Assembly (NCBI RefSeq): GCF_003144035.1
Contig: NZ_QFWT01000004.1
Coordinates: 1-64,000, forward strand
Length of the DNA stretch: 64,000 bases
Direction: 5' to 3'
From: Vibrio albus
Lineage (GTDB): Bacteria; Pseudomonadota; Gammaproteobacteria; Enterobacterales; Vibrionaceae
Position 1 is the first letter of the stretch. The number at the start of each line of letters is the position of its first letter. The notes beneath the pieces were generated by a model, which worked only from the letters and a program-made list of their open reading frames with translations, searched no databases and was not told where the DNA came from. A program made the position numbers and the translations under genes. Positions 8,627 through 18,538 of the stretch are shown in pieces.

Positions 8627-8656
8627 TATCGGCTTAGGGCAGCCAGCCCCATAAAC

Positions 8657-8687
8657 AAAACAGGGAGCCAAGGCTCCCTGTTTTTTG
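8657..8687. terminator. Bidirectional terminator between RDD gene and lptG
   Basis: CAGGGAGCC (8661-8669) pairs with GGCTCCCTG (8672-8680), followed by six T on the plus strand. An A-rich stretch on the left gives a T-rich tail in the other direction, so it can serve both convergent genes. Confidence 0.85.
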
Positions 8688-8690
8688 TGT

Positions 8691-9761
8691 TTACAATTTT
8701 CGTCTCAACAACAAAACCGCCACCAACATAAAAACGATGCTGGGTGCCAGAGCGCCAAGTACGGGAGGTACCTGATAGACCAGGCTTAACGGACCGAAAA
8801 ATTCACTGGAGATATAAAACGCAAAACCGGCAATAACCCCCGACAAAATACGAGCCCCCATGGTCACACTACGCAGGGGTCCGAATACAAACGACAGCGC
8901 CAGTAACATCATCACTGCAATAGAAACGGGCTGAAAAACCTTACGCCAAAAAGCCAGTTCATAACGGGAAGGGTCCTGTTCTGAATCTTTCAGATAAGAG
9001 ACATAGTCATACAGCCCACTAAGCGCTAACTCCTCTGGTTTCACCGATACGACAGCTAACTTGTCCGGAGCCAGAGAGGTCTTCCACTCATACGCATCGT
9101 AGTGGACACGGCTCAACTGAACACCATTTTCCATGTCAGTGACAATCACATCATTCATCTGCCACAAGTTATCTGACAAATAGTCCGCCTCTTTCGCCGT
9201 CACCACAGAAAAAAGCTCTTTCTTATCATTAAATTTCCAGATACTGATGGCCGTAAGATGCTCATCTTCCGCTCTGCCGATATAAATAAAGTCATTGGCA
9301 TCTTTCGCCCAGACGCCGCGGAGAAGAGAAACAATCCGACCACCGGAAAGAGAAAATGACCGCAGCTCAAGCGCCATTTTCTGCGCCTGAGGGGCACCCC
9401 ATTGCCCCAGAGCAAGGATAAACAGCATCAGAGGTAGCGCGGTTTTCAATACAGAAAACCCGATATCCAGCTTAGAATAACCAGAAACCTGCATAACCGT
9501 CAGTTCCGAACTGGTCGCCAGCATACCCAATCCCATCAGAGCCCCCAACAGGACAGCCATAGGAAAAAACATTTCAATATCCCGAGGGATTGTCAGCAAT
9601 ACATAAAACAGAGCATGGAGAAGATCATACGAACCTTCACCCACCTTACGCAGTTGATCCACATATTTAATAATGCTGGATAGCCCGATCAACGTCGCCA
9701 GACATAAAGCACTGGTCGCAATAATGGTTCTGCCAATATAGATATCAATGATCTTAAACAC
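8691..9761 (-). CDS. lptG: LPS export system permease LptG
   Basis: Inner-membrane permease of 356 residues. Together with LptF and the LptB ATPase it extracts LPS from the inner membrane and passes it to LptC. It has the family architecture: three N-terminal TM helices, a beta-jellyroll periplasmic domain (about 130-265) and three C-terminal TM helices. Recognisable pieces are YIGRTIIATSALCLATLIGL at the start, the LGQWGAPQAQKMA junction and the FGPLRSVTMGARILSGVI loop. It begins three bases after the lptF stop, forming an lptFG operon. The partner genes lptCAB are at 39.7-41.5 kb in this window. Confidence 0.95.
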   Translation of the reverse strand: MFKIIDIYIGRTIIATSALCLATLIGLSSIIKYVDQLRKVGEGSYDLLHALFYVLLTIPRDIEMFFPMAVLLGALMGLGMLATSSELTVMQVSGYSKLDIGFSVLKTALPLMLFILALGQWGAPQAQKMALELRSFSLSGGRIVSLLRGVWAKDANDFIYIGRAEDEHLTAISIWKFNDKKELFSVVTAKEADYLSDNLWQMNDVIVTDMENGVQLSRVHYDAYEWKTSLAPDKLAVVSVKPEELALSGLYDYVSYLKDSEQDPSRYELAFWRKVFQPVSIAVMMLLALSFVFGPLRSVTMGARILSGVIAGFAFYISSEFFGPLSLVYQVPPVLGALAPSIVFMLVAVLLLRRKL

Positions 9762-9764
9762 GGA

Positions 9765-10874
9765 TTATGCAGCCCTTCTTATTTTCTTCTGTTTCAAGTT
9801 ATCTCGGAATCGCCTTACCGTTACGCTGTCCATAAAATTCAGCATAACGCCAGCCATTAAGAGTGCCGCATGTACGGGCCACATTCCAACCTCAGTCGGA
9901 ACTGAGCCATCTTCGATGGCAGCCCGAGACGCACTGAGAGCCAGAAAGTACACCATATAAAGCACAATAGCGGGCCCCATCTTAGCAAAACGCCCCTGTC
10001 GAGGGTTCACCGCAGACAGAGGAATCACCAGCAGGGTCAAGAGCGGAATACACACCACCAGGGCAATACGCCAGTGCAGCTCTGCCTGAGCATAAGTATC
10101 CGGGTTACTCAACAGGCTTAGCGTCGATAACGCTTCCCACTCCCGGTCTTTTTTCTGAATTTTCCGTTGCCCGATAAGGGCATCATACTTCTCAAAGTGA
10201 GTCACCATATAATCCAGACGGGTCGGGATCCCCTCGTAGCGAGCGCCTTCCTGCAACGACAGGATTTGACGTCCATCCTGCAGCTCTTTTACTACCCCTG
10301 ATTTCGCCAGCGCCACACTCGGGCGGATAGAGTCTCTCGGAACCAGTTGTGCCACAAAGACGCTGTTCAGCTGTTTATTTTCCACATCATCAATAAACAC
10401 CACAGCGGAACCGTCCGGCGTACGCTGAAACTGGCCTTTTTGCAGCAGTTCAACGCTGTTTTCTGCCGCGACTTCCTCCATCAGTCCAGCCACTCTGTCC
10501 TGAGTCCAGGGAGAAAGAAAAAGCGTATTATACGCAGCCAGAGCGGATGTAATTAAAGCAAGATAAAGTGCAGCTCGAATCAGGAACTTATTCCCTATTC
10601 CCGTTGCATTCATCACGGTAATCTCACTTTCCGCGTAAAGACGACCAAAAGTGATAAGAATACCGACATACAGACTCAGAGGCAGCATCAATAGCCCCAT
10701 CGATGGCATATTCAGGCCAACGATAGAAAAAATCAGGCTAGCGGGGATATCACCATCAGACGCATCAGCCAGCACACTGATAAACTTCTGGCTGACAAAC
10801 ACCAGAAACAGGATGAAAAAAATCGCAAATTGGCTTTTGACTGTCTCGCGGATCAAATATCTAACAATAATCAC
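9765..10874 (-). CDS. lptF: LPS export system permease LptF
   Basis: Inner-membrane permease of 369 residues and partner of LptG in the LptB2FG transporter. Starts MIIVRYLIRETVKSQFAIFF, contains the conserved NMPSMGLLMLPLSLYVGILITFGR first membrane block (in two parts), a periplasmic jellyroll at about 130-260 (GQFQRTPDGSAVVFIDDV) and three C-terminal TM helices with VNPRQGRFAKMGPAIVLYMV. First gene of the lptFG operon; it is divergent from pepA across 209 bases that must hold both promoters, the usual gammaproteobacterial arrangement. Confidence 0.95.
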   Translation of the reverse strand: MIIVRYLIRETVKSQFAIFFILFLVFVSQKFISVLADASDGDIPASLIFSIVGLNMPSMGLLMLPLSLYVGILITFGRLYAESEITVMNATGIGNKFLIRAALYLALITSALAAYNTLFLSPWTQDRVAGLMEEVAAENSVELLQKGQFQRTPDGSAVVFIDDVENKQLNSVFVAQLVPRDSIRPSVALAKSGVVKELQDGRQILSLQEGARYEGIPTRLDYMVTHFEKYDALIGQRKIQKKDREWEALSTLSLLSNPDTYAQAELHWRIALVVCIPLLTLLVIPLSAVNPRQGRFAKMGPAIVLYMVYFLALSASRAAIEDGSVPTEVGMWPVHAALLMAGVMLNFMDSVTVRRFRDNLKQKKIRRAA

Positions 10875-11083
10875 GCTAAAATTACCTATACAAAACTTGT
10901 TTTTTTGGTCGAATCACTATAATTTTCAGTTAAAGCTTATATTTTTTAAAACTTTGACTAATTAACACTTCGACTAATTGTTAGCCCAAAGGTTTCAATC
11001 CGATACCAGATCAACTGATTCGAGAATTAAACTCTGATTATCTAACATTTAGTTCTATTTGTCTTTAGGATGTAGGAGTACTC

Positions 11084-12592
11084 ATGGAGTTCAGCGTAAA
11101 AAGTGGCAGCCCTGAGAAGCAACGCAGTGCATGTATCGTTGTTGGTGTATTTGAGCCCCGCCGCCTTTCTCCCGTGGCAGAACAACTGGATAAAATCAGT
11201 GACGGCTATATCAGCTCGCTGCTTCGCCGTGGTGATTTAGAAGGTAAGCCAGGGCAGATGTTGCTTTTGCATCAGGTTCCCGGGGTACTTTCCGAGCGGG
11301 TACTGCTGGTAGGCTGTGGTAAAGAGCGGGAACTGGATGAACGCCAGTACAAAGATATTTTCCAGAAAACCATCAGTACACTTAACGAAACCGGCTCCAT
11401 GGAAGCCGTCTGCTTCCTGACCGAACTCCATGTAAAAGGCCGAGATACCTACTGGAAAGTACGCCAGGCGGTTGAATCCACCAAAGACGGCCTGTATATC
11501 TTTGATCAGTTTAAAAGTAATAAACCGGAAACCCGCCGCCCATTACGCAAGCTGGTGTTTAATGTACCGACCCGCCGTGAACTGAACCTGGGTGAAAAAG
11601 CCATTTCTCACGGACTGGCTGTTGCAGCCGGGGTAAGAGCCTCTAAAGATCTGGGCAATATGCCGCCAAATGTTGCCAACCCGGCTTACCTTGCCTCTCA
11701 GGCTCGTCGTCTGGCTGATGATTTCGACACTGTCACTGCTAAGGTTATCGGTGAAGAAGAGATGGAAAAACTGGGTATGACATCATACCTTGCGGTTGGC
11801 CGGGGCTCTCGAAATGAATCGATGATGTCGGTGATCGAGTATAAAGGCAGCCGGGATTCTGACGCTAAGCCCATTGTTCTGGTCGGCAAAGGACTGACGT
11901 TCGACTCGGGCGGTATTTCGCTGAAGCCGGGTGAAGCGATGGATGAAATGAAATACGACATGTGCGGCGCAGCTTCTGTTTTCGGTACCATGAAAGCACT
12001 GGCAAAACTGAACCTGCCTATCAATGTCGTCGCTATTCTGGCTGGCTGTGAAAATATGCCAGGCGGTAACTCCTATCGTCCCGGTGATATCCTGACCACT
12101 ATGTCAGGGCAAACCGTAGAGGTAATGAATACCGATGCTGAGGGTCGCCTGGTGCTGTGTGATGCCCTTACCTATGTTGAACGTTTCGAACCCGATTGTG
12201 TGGTTGACGTAGCGACTCTGACTGGTGCCTGCGTTATTGCTCTGGGTCATCATATCAGTGGCCTGCTGTCTAACCACAACCCTCTTGCCCATGAGCTGAT
12301 CAATGCTTCTGAACAGTCTGGTGACCGCGCATGGCGTCTGCCTATCACGAACGAGTATCAGGAACAACTGAACAGCCCGTTTGCCGATATGCAGAACATC
12401 GGTGGCCGTCCGGCAGGTACCATCACAGCGGGTTGCTTCCTGTCACGCTTCGCCAAGAAATATAACTGGGCCCATATCGACATCGCGGGTACAGCATGGA
12501 AATCAGGTCAGTCCAAAGGCTCAACAGGACGTCCGGTGTCTATGCTGGTTCAGTTCCTGCTGAACCGCAGCGGCATGAATATTGAAGAATAA
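11084..12592 (+). CDS. pepA: Leucyl aminopeptidase (PepA, M17)
   Basis: Cytosolic zinc/manganese exopeptidase of 502 residues, which removes N-terminal amino acids. In E. coli it also binds DNA as a Xer accessory and carAB regulator. The C-terminal catalytic domain carries the M17 signature [14 protein letters not shown] and the metal-binding region [30 protein letters not shown] and [12 protein letters not shown] also match the family. The N-terminal domain (1-165) is the usual macro-like fold. GGATGTAGGAG lies just upstream of the ATG. It precedes holC and valS, the conserved pepA-holC-valS order. Confidence 0.97.
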   Translation: MEFSVKSGSPEKQRSACIVVGVFEPRRLSPVAEQLDKISDGYISSLLRRGDLEGKPGQMLLLHQVPGVLSERVLLVGCGKERELDERQYKDIFQKTISTLNETGSMEAVCFLTELHVKGRDTYWKVRQAVESTKDGLYIFDQFKSNKPETRRPLRKLVFNVPTRRELNLGEKAISHGLAVAAGVRASKDLGNMPPNVANPAYLASQARRLADDFDTVTAKVIGEEEMEKLGMTSYLAVGRGSRNESMMSVIEYKGSRDSDAKPIVLVGKGLTFDSGGISLKPGEAMDEMKYDMCGAASVFGTMKALAKLNLPINVVAILAGCENMPGGNSYRPGDILTTMSGQTVEVMNTDAEGRLVLCDALTYVERFEPDCVVDVATLTGACVIALGHHISGLLSNHNPLAHELINASEQSGDRAWRLPITNEYQEQLNSPFADMQNIGGRPAGTITAGCFLSRFAKKYNWAHIDIAGTAWKSGQSKGSTGRPVSMLVQFLLNRSGMNIEE

Positions 12593-12606
12593 GTATTAGA
12601 AAGAAG

Positions 12607-13056
12607 GTGAATACAGCCACTTTCTACATCGTTGCTCCCGACTCTCCTCAAGCCTCTCCAGAAGGGTTTGAGGAGTATATTCTGTTTCTGATCCGACATT
12701 TTGTTCAGCAAGGTGCCCGGATCTACCTCAACGCACAAGACAAACAAGAGGCAGAAGCATGGGATGACCTTCTTTGGCAGCAACCACCAGACCAGTTTCT
12801 TCCTCATCACCTGATTGGCGAAGGCCCCCGTTCAGGTACCCCGGTAGAAATCGGTTACTCCAAACTGAAACCAAGCTGGAATCGCCAATTGGTAATAAAT
12901 CTTGCGAAAGATACGACAAATTTTGCGGGAACCTTTACACAAGTGATAGACTTCGTCCCTTGCGATGAAAAAGCGAAGCAAATTGCGCGAGAAAGATATA
13001 AAATCTATCGCCAGTCGGGCTATCAGCTGCAGACCATCGACATAAAACATCCATAG
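12607..13056 (+). CDS. holC: DNA polymerase III chi subunit
   Basis: Chi subunit of the clamp loader complex, 149 residues. It pairs with psi (HolD) and contacts single-strand binding protein. It starts at GTG 12607 with AAGAAG directly upstream; the N-terminal sequence MNTATFYIV aligns with the usual chi start. Conserved stretches include RIYLNAQDKQEAEAWDDLLW, FLPHHLIGEG and PVEIGY. It is 14 bases after pepA and is probably co-transcribed with it. A long hairpin begins at its stop codon. Confidence 0.93.
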   Translation: MNTATFYIVAPDSPQASPEGFEEYILFLIRHFVQQGARIYLNAQDKQEAEAWDDLLWQQPPDQFLPHHLIGEGPRSGTPVEIGYSKLKPSWNRQLVINLAKDTTNFAGTFTQVIDFVPCDEKAKQIARERYKIYRQSGYQLQTIDIKHP

Positions 13057-13112
13057 CCAATCCTTATAAGTAAAAGAGCTTCAAATTAAGCCATTTACTT
13101 ATAAGGTTTGGC
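13056..13112. repeat. Long hairpin between holC and valS
   Basis: GCCAATCCTTATAAGTAAA at 13056-13074 pairs with TTTACTTATAAGGTTTGGC at 13094-13112, with 18 of 19 positions matching and a 19-base loop. It starts on the last base of the holC stop codon and ends 44 bases before valS. There is no T run directly after it, so it is not a classic terminator; mRNA processing, partial termination or a small inserted repeat are possible. Confidence 0.6.
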
Positions 13113-13156
13113 ATTTTCACTACAGAGTTAACGAAAAAGTATCCATTAAGAGCGCT

Positions 13157-16018
13157 ATGGAAAAGACATACAACCCACAATCAATTGAACAATCTCTTTA
13201 CCAGACATGGGAAGAGAACGGCTACTTCAAGCCACACGGTGACACATCAAAAGACGCATACAGCATCATGATCCCGCCACCAAACGTCACAGGTAGCCTG
13301 CATATGGGGCATGCTTTCCAGGACACCATCATGGATACTCTGATCCGCTGTGAGCGAATGAAGGGGAAAAACACCCTGTGGCAAGTGGGTACCGACCACG
13401 CAGGTATCGCCACTCAGATGGTTGTTGAGCGCAAGATCGCCGCAGAAGAAGGCAAGACCAAGAACGATTACGGTCGTGATGCTTTCATCGACAAGATCTG
13501 GGAATGGAAAGGTGAATCCGGCGGTACGATCACCAAGCAGCTACGCCGCTTAGGTGCATCTGTAGACTGGGATCGTGAACGTTTCACTATGGACGACGGT
13601 CTGTCTAATGCCGTGAAAGAAGTGTTTGTTCGTCTGTACGAAGAAGATCTTATCTACCGAGGTAAACGTCTGGTTAACTGGGATCCAAAACTTCATACTG
13701 CGATCTCTGACCTGGAAGTGGAAAACAAAGACAAAAAAGGCTACATGTGGCACTTCCGTTACCCACTGGCAGACGGTGCTAAAACAGCAGAAGGCAAAGA
13801 CTACATCGTCGTTGCAACAACCCGTCCGGAAACCGTGCTGGGTGATACCGGCGTAGCGGTAAACCCTGAAGATCCACGTTACAAGGCTCTGATTGGTAAA
13901 GAGGTTATTCTTCCGCTGGTTGACCGCCGAATTCCTATCGTTGGCGATGAACACGCTGATATGGAAAAAGGTACCGGCTGTGTGAAAATCACGCCAGCTC
14001 ACGACTTTAACGACTACGAAGTTGGTAAGCGTCACCAGCTACCAATGATCAATATTCTGACGTTTGATGCCAACATCCGTGATACTGCAGAAGTGTTCAC
14101 CAGCAATGGTGAAGCCAGTGATGTTTACAGCTCTGAGCTGCCTGAAAAATATCAGGGCATGGAACGTTTCGCGGCACGTAAAGCAGTTGTCGCTGAGTTT
14201 GAAGAACTTGGCCTGCTGGACGAAATCAAAGATCACGAACTGACCGTCCCTTACGGTGACCGTGGCGGCGTGGTTATCGAACCAATGCTAACCGACCAGT
14301 GGTACGTACGTACTGCCCCTCTGGCAAAACCGGCGGTGGAAGCGGTTGAAAACGGCGATATTAAGTTTGTACCTAAGCAATACGAAAACATGTATTTCGC
14401 GTGGATGCGCGATGTGCAGGACTGGTGTATTTCCCGTCAGCTGTGGTGGGGACACCGTATCCCGGCATGGTACGACAACGATGGCAACGTCTACGTCGGC
14501 CGCACCGAAGAAGAAGTACGTGAAAACAACAACCTGGCACCGGTTGTAGTGCTGCGCCAGGACGATGATGTACTGGATACCTGGTTCTCGTCAGCATTAT
14601 GGACATTCGGTACTCAGGGCTGGCCGGAAGACACCGAAGCACTGAAGGCTTTCCATCCTTCAGAAGTACTGGTTTCAGGCTTTGACATCATCTTCTTCTG
14701 GGTAGCGCGGATGATGATGATGACGCTGCACTTTGTGAAGGACGAAAACGGTAAGCCGCAGGTTCCGTTTAAAACCGTATACATGACGGGTCTGATCCGT
14801 GATGAAAACGGCGACAAGATGTCAAAATCGAAGGGTAACGTACTGGATCCGATCGACATGATCGACGGTATCGATCTTGAGTCTCTGGTAGAGAAACGCA
14901 CCGGTAACATGATGCAGCCTAAACTGGCGGCGAAGATCGAGAAAAATACCCGTAAGACGTTTGAAAATGGTATTGAGGCCTATGGTACCGATGCACTGCG
15001 CTTTACTCTGGCGGCAATGGCATCAACCGGTCGTGATATCAACTGGGATATGAAGCGTCTGGAAGGTTACCGTAACTTCTGTAACAAGCTATGGAACGCC
15101 AGCCGTTACGTGCTGATGAATACAGAAGAGCAAGACTGTGGCTTTGCTGCCGGCGCGGAGCTGGAATACTCACTGGCAGATAAGTGGATCGAATCTCAGT
15201 TTGAACTGGCGGCAAAAGCCTTCAACGAGCACATCGAAAGCTACCGTCTGGATATGGCGGCCAACACGCTGTATGAATTCATCTGGAACCAGTTCTGTGA
15301 CTGGTATCTGGAGCTGACCAAGCCGGTACTGTGGAAAGGCACAGAAGCCCAGCAACGCGGAACCCGCCGTACACTGATTACGGTACTGGAGAAAACACTT
15401 CGTCTGGCACACCCGGTGATTCCGTATATCACTGAAACCATCTGGCAGAGCATCAAGCCTCTGGTTGACGGAGTGGAAGGTGACACAATCATGCTTCAGA
15501 GCCTGCCTCAGTACGATGCAGACAACTTCCATCAGGAAGCACTGGACGATATCGAATGGGTGAAAACCTTTATCACCAGCATCCGTAACCTGCGTGCTGA
15601 ATACGATATTAACCCTGGTAAGCCACTGGAAGTGATGCTGAAAGCGACGGACGAAACCGAAGCTAGCCGTCTGGCCGCTAACCAACAGGTACTGGTCTCT
15701 CTGGCGAAGCTGGAAAGCGTACGTGTTCTGGCAATCGATGAAGAAACTCCAGCCTGTGCGACTGCACTGGTAGGTAAGTCTGAGCTGATGATCCCGATGG
15801 CCGGTCTGATCAATAAAGAAGCCGAGCTGGAACGTCTGGCCAAAGAAATGACTAAGACTCAGGGCGAAATCAAGCGTATCGAAGGCAAACTGAACAACCA
15901 AGGTTTCGTGGCTAAAGCCCCAGAAGCAGTTGTTGCCAAAGAGCGTGAAAAACTGGAAGGCTACAAAGAGACGCTGGTTAAGTTGGAAGAACAGAAAACT
16001 GCGATTGCCGCTCTGTAA
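13157..16018 (+). CDS. valS: Valyl-tRNA synthetase
   Basis: Class I aminoacyl-tRNA synthetase charging tRNA-Val, 953 residues, as in E. coli. The HIGH motif appears as [15 protein letters not shown] (HMGH at 49-52) and KMSKS is intact at 554-558 in [14 protein letters not shown]. The editing (CP1) domain includes the [19 protein letters not shown] region, and the C-terminal arm (about 885-953) is a Lys/Glu-rich coiled coil. TAAGAG precedes the ATG. Last gene of the pepA-holC-valS set, followed by a strong terminator. Confidence 0.98.
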   Translation: MEKTYNPQSIEQSLYQTWEENGYFKPHGDTSKDAYSIMIPPPNVTGSLHMGHAFQDTIMDTLIRCERMKGKNTLWQVGTDHAGIATQMVVERKIAAEEGKTKNDYGRDAFIDKIWEWKGESGGTITKQLRRLGASVDWDRERFTMDDGLSNAVKEVFVRLYEEDLIYRGKRLVNWDPKLHTAISDLEVENKDKKGYMWHFRYPLADGAKTAEGKDYIVVATTRPETVLGDTGVAVNPEDPRYKALIGKEVILPLVDRRIPIVGDEHADMEKGTGCVKITPAHDFNDYEVGKRHQLPMINILTFDANIRDTAEVFTSNGEASDVYSSELPEKYQGMERFAARKAVVAEFEELGLLDEIKDHELTVPYGDRGGVVIEPMLTDQWYVRTAPLAKPAVEAVENGDIKFVPKQYENMYFAWMRDVQDWCISRQLWWGHRIPAWYDNDGNVYVGRTEEEVRENNNLAPVVVLRQDDDVLDTWFSSALWTFGTQGWPEDTEALKAFHPSEVLVSGFDIIFFWVARMMMMTLHFVKDENGKPQVPFKTVYMTGLIRDENGDKMSKSKGNVLDPIDMIDGIDLESLVEKRTGNMMQPKLAAKIEKNTRKTFENGIEAYGTDALRFTLAAMASTGRDINWDMKRLEGYRNFCNKLWNASRYVLMNTEEQDCGFAAGAELEYSLADKWIESQFELAAKAFNEHIESYRLDMAANTLYEFIWNQFCDWYLELTKPVLWKGTEAQQRGTRRTLITVLEKTLRLAHPVIPYITETIWQSIKPLVDGVEGDTIMLQSLPQYDADNFHQEALDDIEWVKTFITSIRNLRAEYDINPGKPLEVMLKATDETEASRLAANQQVLVSLAKLESVRVLAIDEETPACATALVGKSELMIPMAGLINKEAELERLAKEMTKTQGEIKRIEGKLNNQGFVAKAPEAVVAKEREKLEGYKETLVKLEEQKTAIAAL

Positions 16019-16045
16019 TTTGCTCTTTTCTTGAAACCTTTCTCT

Positions 16046-16075
16046 AAGCAGGTGCCACGGCACCTGCTTTTTTTT
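16046..16075 (+). terminator. Terminator of valS
   Basis: AGCAGGTGCC (16047-16056) and GGCACCTGCT (16059-16068) form a 10-bp stem with a very tight loop, running into a long T tract. Confidence 0.9.
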
Positions 16076-16182
16076 GTCTCAAGCCATTTATTATTCTGAT
16101 AAAGTCTCTGGTCACCTCAATGATGCGGTCTATTCATAGTTATTTCCTATCAAAATAATTACTAAAATCCCCTTTACTAATT

Positions 16183-16201
16183 GAGAATAATTATCAATAC
16201 T
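16183..16201 (+). promoter_or_regulatory. Candidate Fur box upstream of the DUF2061 gene
   Basis: GAGAATAATTATCAATACT matches 13 of 19 positions of the Fur consensus GATAATGATAATCATTATC, counted by eye. It is 44 bases upstream of the ATG, in promoter range. Confidence 0.45.
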
Positions 16202-16244
16202 ATCTTCAACAAGACGAAATACTTCGTTAGCGAGGATAGCCATT

Positions 16245-16643
16245 ATGATCAAGACCATCACTTTTGCCGCCATTCATTTTTCTATTGCTACTACGGTTGC
16301 ATATCTGTTAACCGGTGATATCTTGATCGGCAGCCTAATCGCTATGATCGAGCCTTCAATCAATACTGTCGCTTTCTATTTCCATGAAAAAGCATGGCAA
16401 AAAATACCTTTCCTGCGCAGACGTCAGGCAAATACTCAGGTTAAAACCATCAGCTTTGCTGTTATCCATTTCAGCGTCGCTTTCACCGTAGCCTATGTTC
16501 TGACGGGTAATGCACTTATTGGTGGTTTGATGGCGCTTATTGAGCCAACCATTAACTCCTTCGCTTACTATTTTCATGAGAAGGCCTGGTTACGCAAAGC
16601 CACCTGCTCCCATCATTCAACCGGTTTTATGACCGCTCACTAA
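16245..16643 (+). CDS. Tandem DUF2061 membrane protein
   Basis: Protein of 132 residues made of two copies of the DUF2061 unit. Copy 1 is at about 3-52 and copy 2 at about 66-115; each reads KTI(T/S)FA-IHFS, then VAYLLTG/VAYVLTG, then IGSLIAMIEP/IGGLMALIEP and ends in YFHEKAW. Each unit contributes two short membrane helices, so this is a small inner-membrane protein. A basic linker (RRRQANTQ) joins the copies. GAGGA lies about eight bases before the ATG. A possible Fur box suggests iron-responsive expression, which is inference. No molecular function is known to me. Confidence 0.85.
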   Translation: MIKTITFAAIHFSIATTVAYLLTGDILIGSLIAMIEPSINTVAFYFHEKAWQKIPFLRRRQANTQVKTISFAVIHFSVAFTVAYVLTGNALIGGLMALIEPTINSFAYYFHEKAWLRKATCSHHSTGFMTAH

Positions 16644-16648
16644 ATAAA

Positions 16649-16678
16649 AAAGGGCTGAGTGTGATCACTCAGCCCTTT
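16649..16678. terminator. Terminator between DUF2061 gene and the PTS gene
   Basis: AAAGGGCTGAGTG (16649-16661) pairs with CACTCAGCCCTTT (16666-16678), a 13-bp perfect stem with a TGAT loop. The A run on its left makes a T tail for minus-strand transcripts, so it best fits the PTS gene; it may work both ways. Confidence 0.85.
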
Positions 16679-16721
16679 CCGATTTCTGACAGTTATTCAT
16701 TAACTATCAGTATTCCTCAAG

Positions 16722-18215
16722 TTATGTACTCGGTAACTCAACCGCATCCAGATTTTGCGAAGCCGGAATCTGTTTCATAGCTGTCGCGATTAATTCCGCT
16801 TCTGTGCCGACAACAACCTGCAGGTTTTTCTCACCAACCTTTATCACACCAGCAGCACCCAGAGCTTTCAGCGCCTTCTCATCAGCCAGCGCAGGATCTT
16901 TCAGCGTCAGACGCAGACGAGTAATGCAGGAATCAATGCTTACCAGGTTAGCGTGACCGCCCAGCGCTTTCAGATACAACGGTGCTTTGTCATTTATACC
17001 GGTACCTGCAGATACAGCTGAAGACTCTTCATCTTCGGCATCTTCACGACCTGGTGTTTTCAGGTCAAACTTAATGATGGTGAAGCGGAACACAACATAG
17101 TACACCACGGCAAAACACAGACCTTGCACTACCAGCATATATGGTTTGTTAGCCAGCGGCAGACTCATTGACAGGAAGAAGTCGATAAGCCCACCACTGA
17201 ACGTGAAACCTGCAATCCACTGGAAGCTTGCAGCAATCATCATTGAAACCGCTGTCAGTGCTGCGTGAATCACAAACAGTACTGGTGCAACAAACATGAA
17301 TGCAAACTCCAGAGGCTCTGTCACACCAGTGACAACTGCCGTAGCACCAGCGGCCAGCATCATAGAACCCACTCTGGCTTTATTTTCTGGTTTAGCACAG
17401 TGATAGATCGCCAGACCAGCTGCCGGCAGACCATAACCCATAACAGGGAAGAAGCCCGCCATATAACGACCAGTAACACCCAACTCACCAGTGTTGCTCC
17501 AGAAGTTGAAGATATCGTTAATGCCGGCAAGATCGGCCCAGAATACCTGGTTCAACGCATGGTGCAGACCCAGCGGGATCAACAAACGGTTAAAGAAGCC
17601 GTACAGACCCGCTCCAACCGGACCCAGATCAATAAAGCTCTTACCAAAATTAACCAGCGCAACATAAATCACCGGCCAGACTGCAATCAGGATGTAAGCC
17701 ACTACAAGCATTACCGCAGAAGTGATGATCGGCACAAAGCGGCGTCCGCCAAAGAAAGAAAAGACCGCCGGCAGTTGGATATTATGGAAACGGTTATAGA
17801 GTTCACCGGCAATAATACCGGTCAGAATACCGGTAAAGGCATTGACGACTGCGCCATATGCAATTACCGATTCCTGACTCATGTCTGCCACGGCTGTTCC
17901 CGTCAGCATGGAAACAACAGCAGGATCAGAAACCAGAGTCTTAACAATAAACATGCCTATCAGACCAGCCAGAGCCGCCGCACCGTTATTATCTTTCGCC
18001 ATACCAAAGGCAACACCGACCGCAAATAGCCAAGCCTGGTTGTCCATAATCGCTTTACCGGCAAAGATAAGGAAGCTAGCCAGTATATTACCACCGCCTC
18101 CCCACGTAGGATCAAGGGCATAGCCAATACCTAGCATCAAACCACCCGCCGGCAGTACCGCAATTGGCACCATCAGCGCCTTACCAACCCTTTGCATATA
18201 TCCTAATATATTCAC
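16722..18215 (-). CDS. nagE: PTS IIBC transporter, N-acetylglucosamine (NagE) type
   Basis: Sugar-specific EIIC-EIIB protein of 497 residues that imports and phosphorylates its sugar. The start is moved from TTG 18230 to GTG 18215, which has AGAGGA about seven bases upstream and gives the typical MNILGYMQRVGKALMVP. The EIIC domain (1-375) has about ten TM helices and the conserved GITEP-like loop as GVTEPLEFAFMF. The EIIB domain (about 415-485) has the phospho-cysteine in SIDSCITRLRL and QVVVGTEAE. No EIIA domain is attached, so EIIA-Glc would supply phosphate. The EIIB sequence looks closer to NagE than to PtsG, but a glucose-type role cannot be excluded. Confidence 0.8.
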   Translation of the reverse strand: MNILGYMQRVGKALMVPIAVLPAGGLMLGIGYALDPTWGGGGNILASFLIFAGKAIMDNQAWLFAVGVAFGMAKDNNGAAALAGLIGMFIVKTLVSDPAVVSMLTGTAVADMSQESVIAYGAVVNAFTGILTGIIAGELYNRFHNIQLPAVFSFFGGRRFVPIITSAVMLVVAYILIAVWPVIYVALVNFGKSFIDLGPVGAGLYGFFNRLLIPLGLHHALNQVFWADLAGINDIFNFWSNTGELGVTGRYMAGFFPVMGYGLPAAGLAIYHCAKPENKARVGSMMLAAGATAVVTGVTEPLEFAFMFVAPVLFVIHAALTAVSMMIAASFQWIAGFTFSGGLIDFFLSMSLPLANKPYMLVVQGLCFAVVYYVVFRFTIIKFDLKTPGREDAEDEESSAVSAGTGINDKAPLYLKALGGHANLVSIDSCITRLRLTLKDPALADEKALKALGAAGVIKVGEKNLQVVVGTEAELIATAMKQIPASQNLDAVELPST

Positions 18216-18477
18216 AAGTATTCCTCTCAAACTGTTTTCCGGCCCTTATAAGAGCCGGATTTAAAATGATTTATGTAGGGTGTAAGCGAAAAAGCGTCAA
18301 ACTTTTTGCTTTCACAGAAACAGAGTAAGGAGGGGCGGATTAATCCACTGTTTTCATAAGATTAACTTTTGTTAATATTGAGGTTTGGACGGTAAAACTG
18401 TGATATCGGTAAGGCCGAGGATCCTCTAGCAGGAAAATATTGCGGATATCCGCTTAAAAACAGGCAGTACAAAACAG
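18216..18477 (-). promoter_or_regulatory. Leader of the nagE-type gene with operator-like repeats
   Basis: No gene is present. Two features stand out when read toward the PTS gene: an imperfect inverted repeat pairing GTGTAAGCGAAAAAG (18280-18294) with CTTTTTGCTTTCAC (18302-18315), which resembles a sugar-repressor operator; and a near-perfect palindrome at 18239-18258 (CCGGC, CTTATAAG, GCCGG) just before the ribosome binding site. NagC or Mlc binding is a guess. Confidence 0.4.
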
Positions 18478-18507
18478 AAAAGGCAGAGTATCCGTACTCT
18501 GCCTTTT
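18478..18507 (-). terminator. Terminator of the chemoreceptor gene
   Basis: AAAAGGCAGAGTA (18478-18490) pairs with TACTCTGCCTTTT (18495-18507) with a TCCG loop. On the minus strand it lies 32 bases after the chemoreceptor stop. Confidence 0.85.
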
Positions 18508-18538
18508 CACATTGACATCTATGTTAAAAATACAAAAA

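Noticed and set aside
15170..16063. 297-codon frame antisense to valS
   Set aside because: It is a mirror of the high-quality valS coding sequence; its Phe/Gln-rich composition reflects antisense codons.
17265..18029. 254-codon frame antisense to the PTS gene
   Set aside because: Shadow of a well-supported membrane protein gene; Asn/Gln/Thr-rich translation with no family resemblance.
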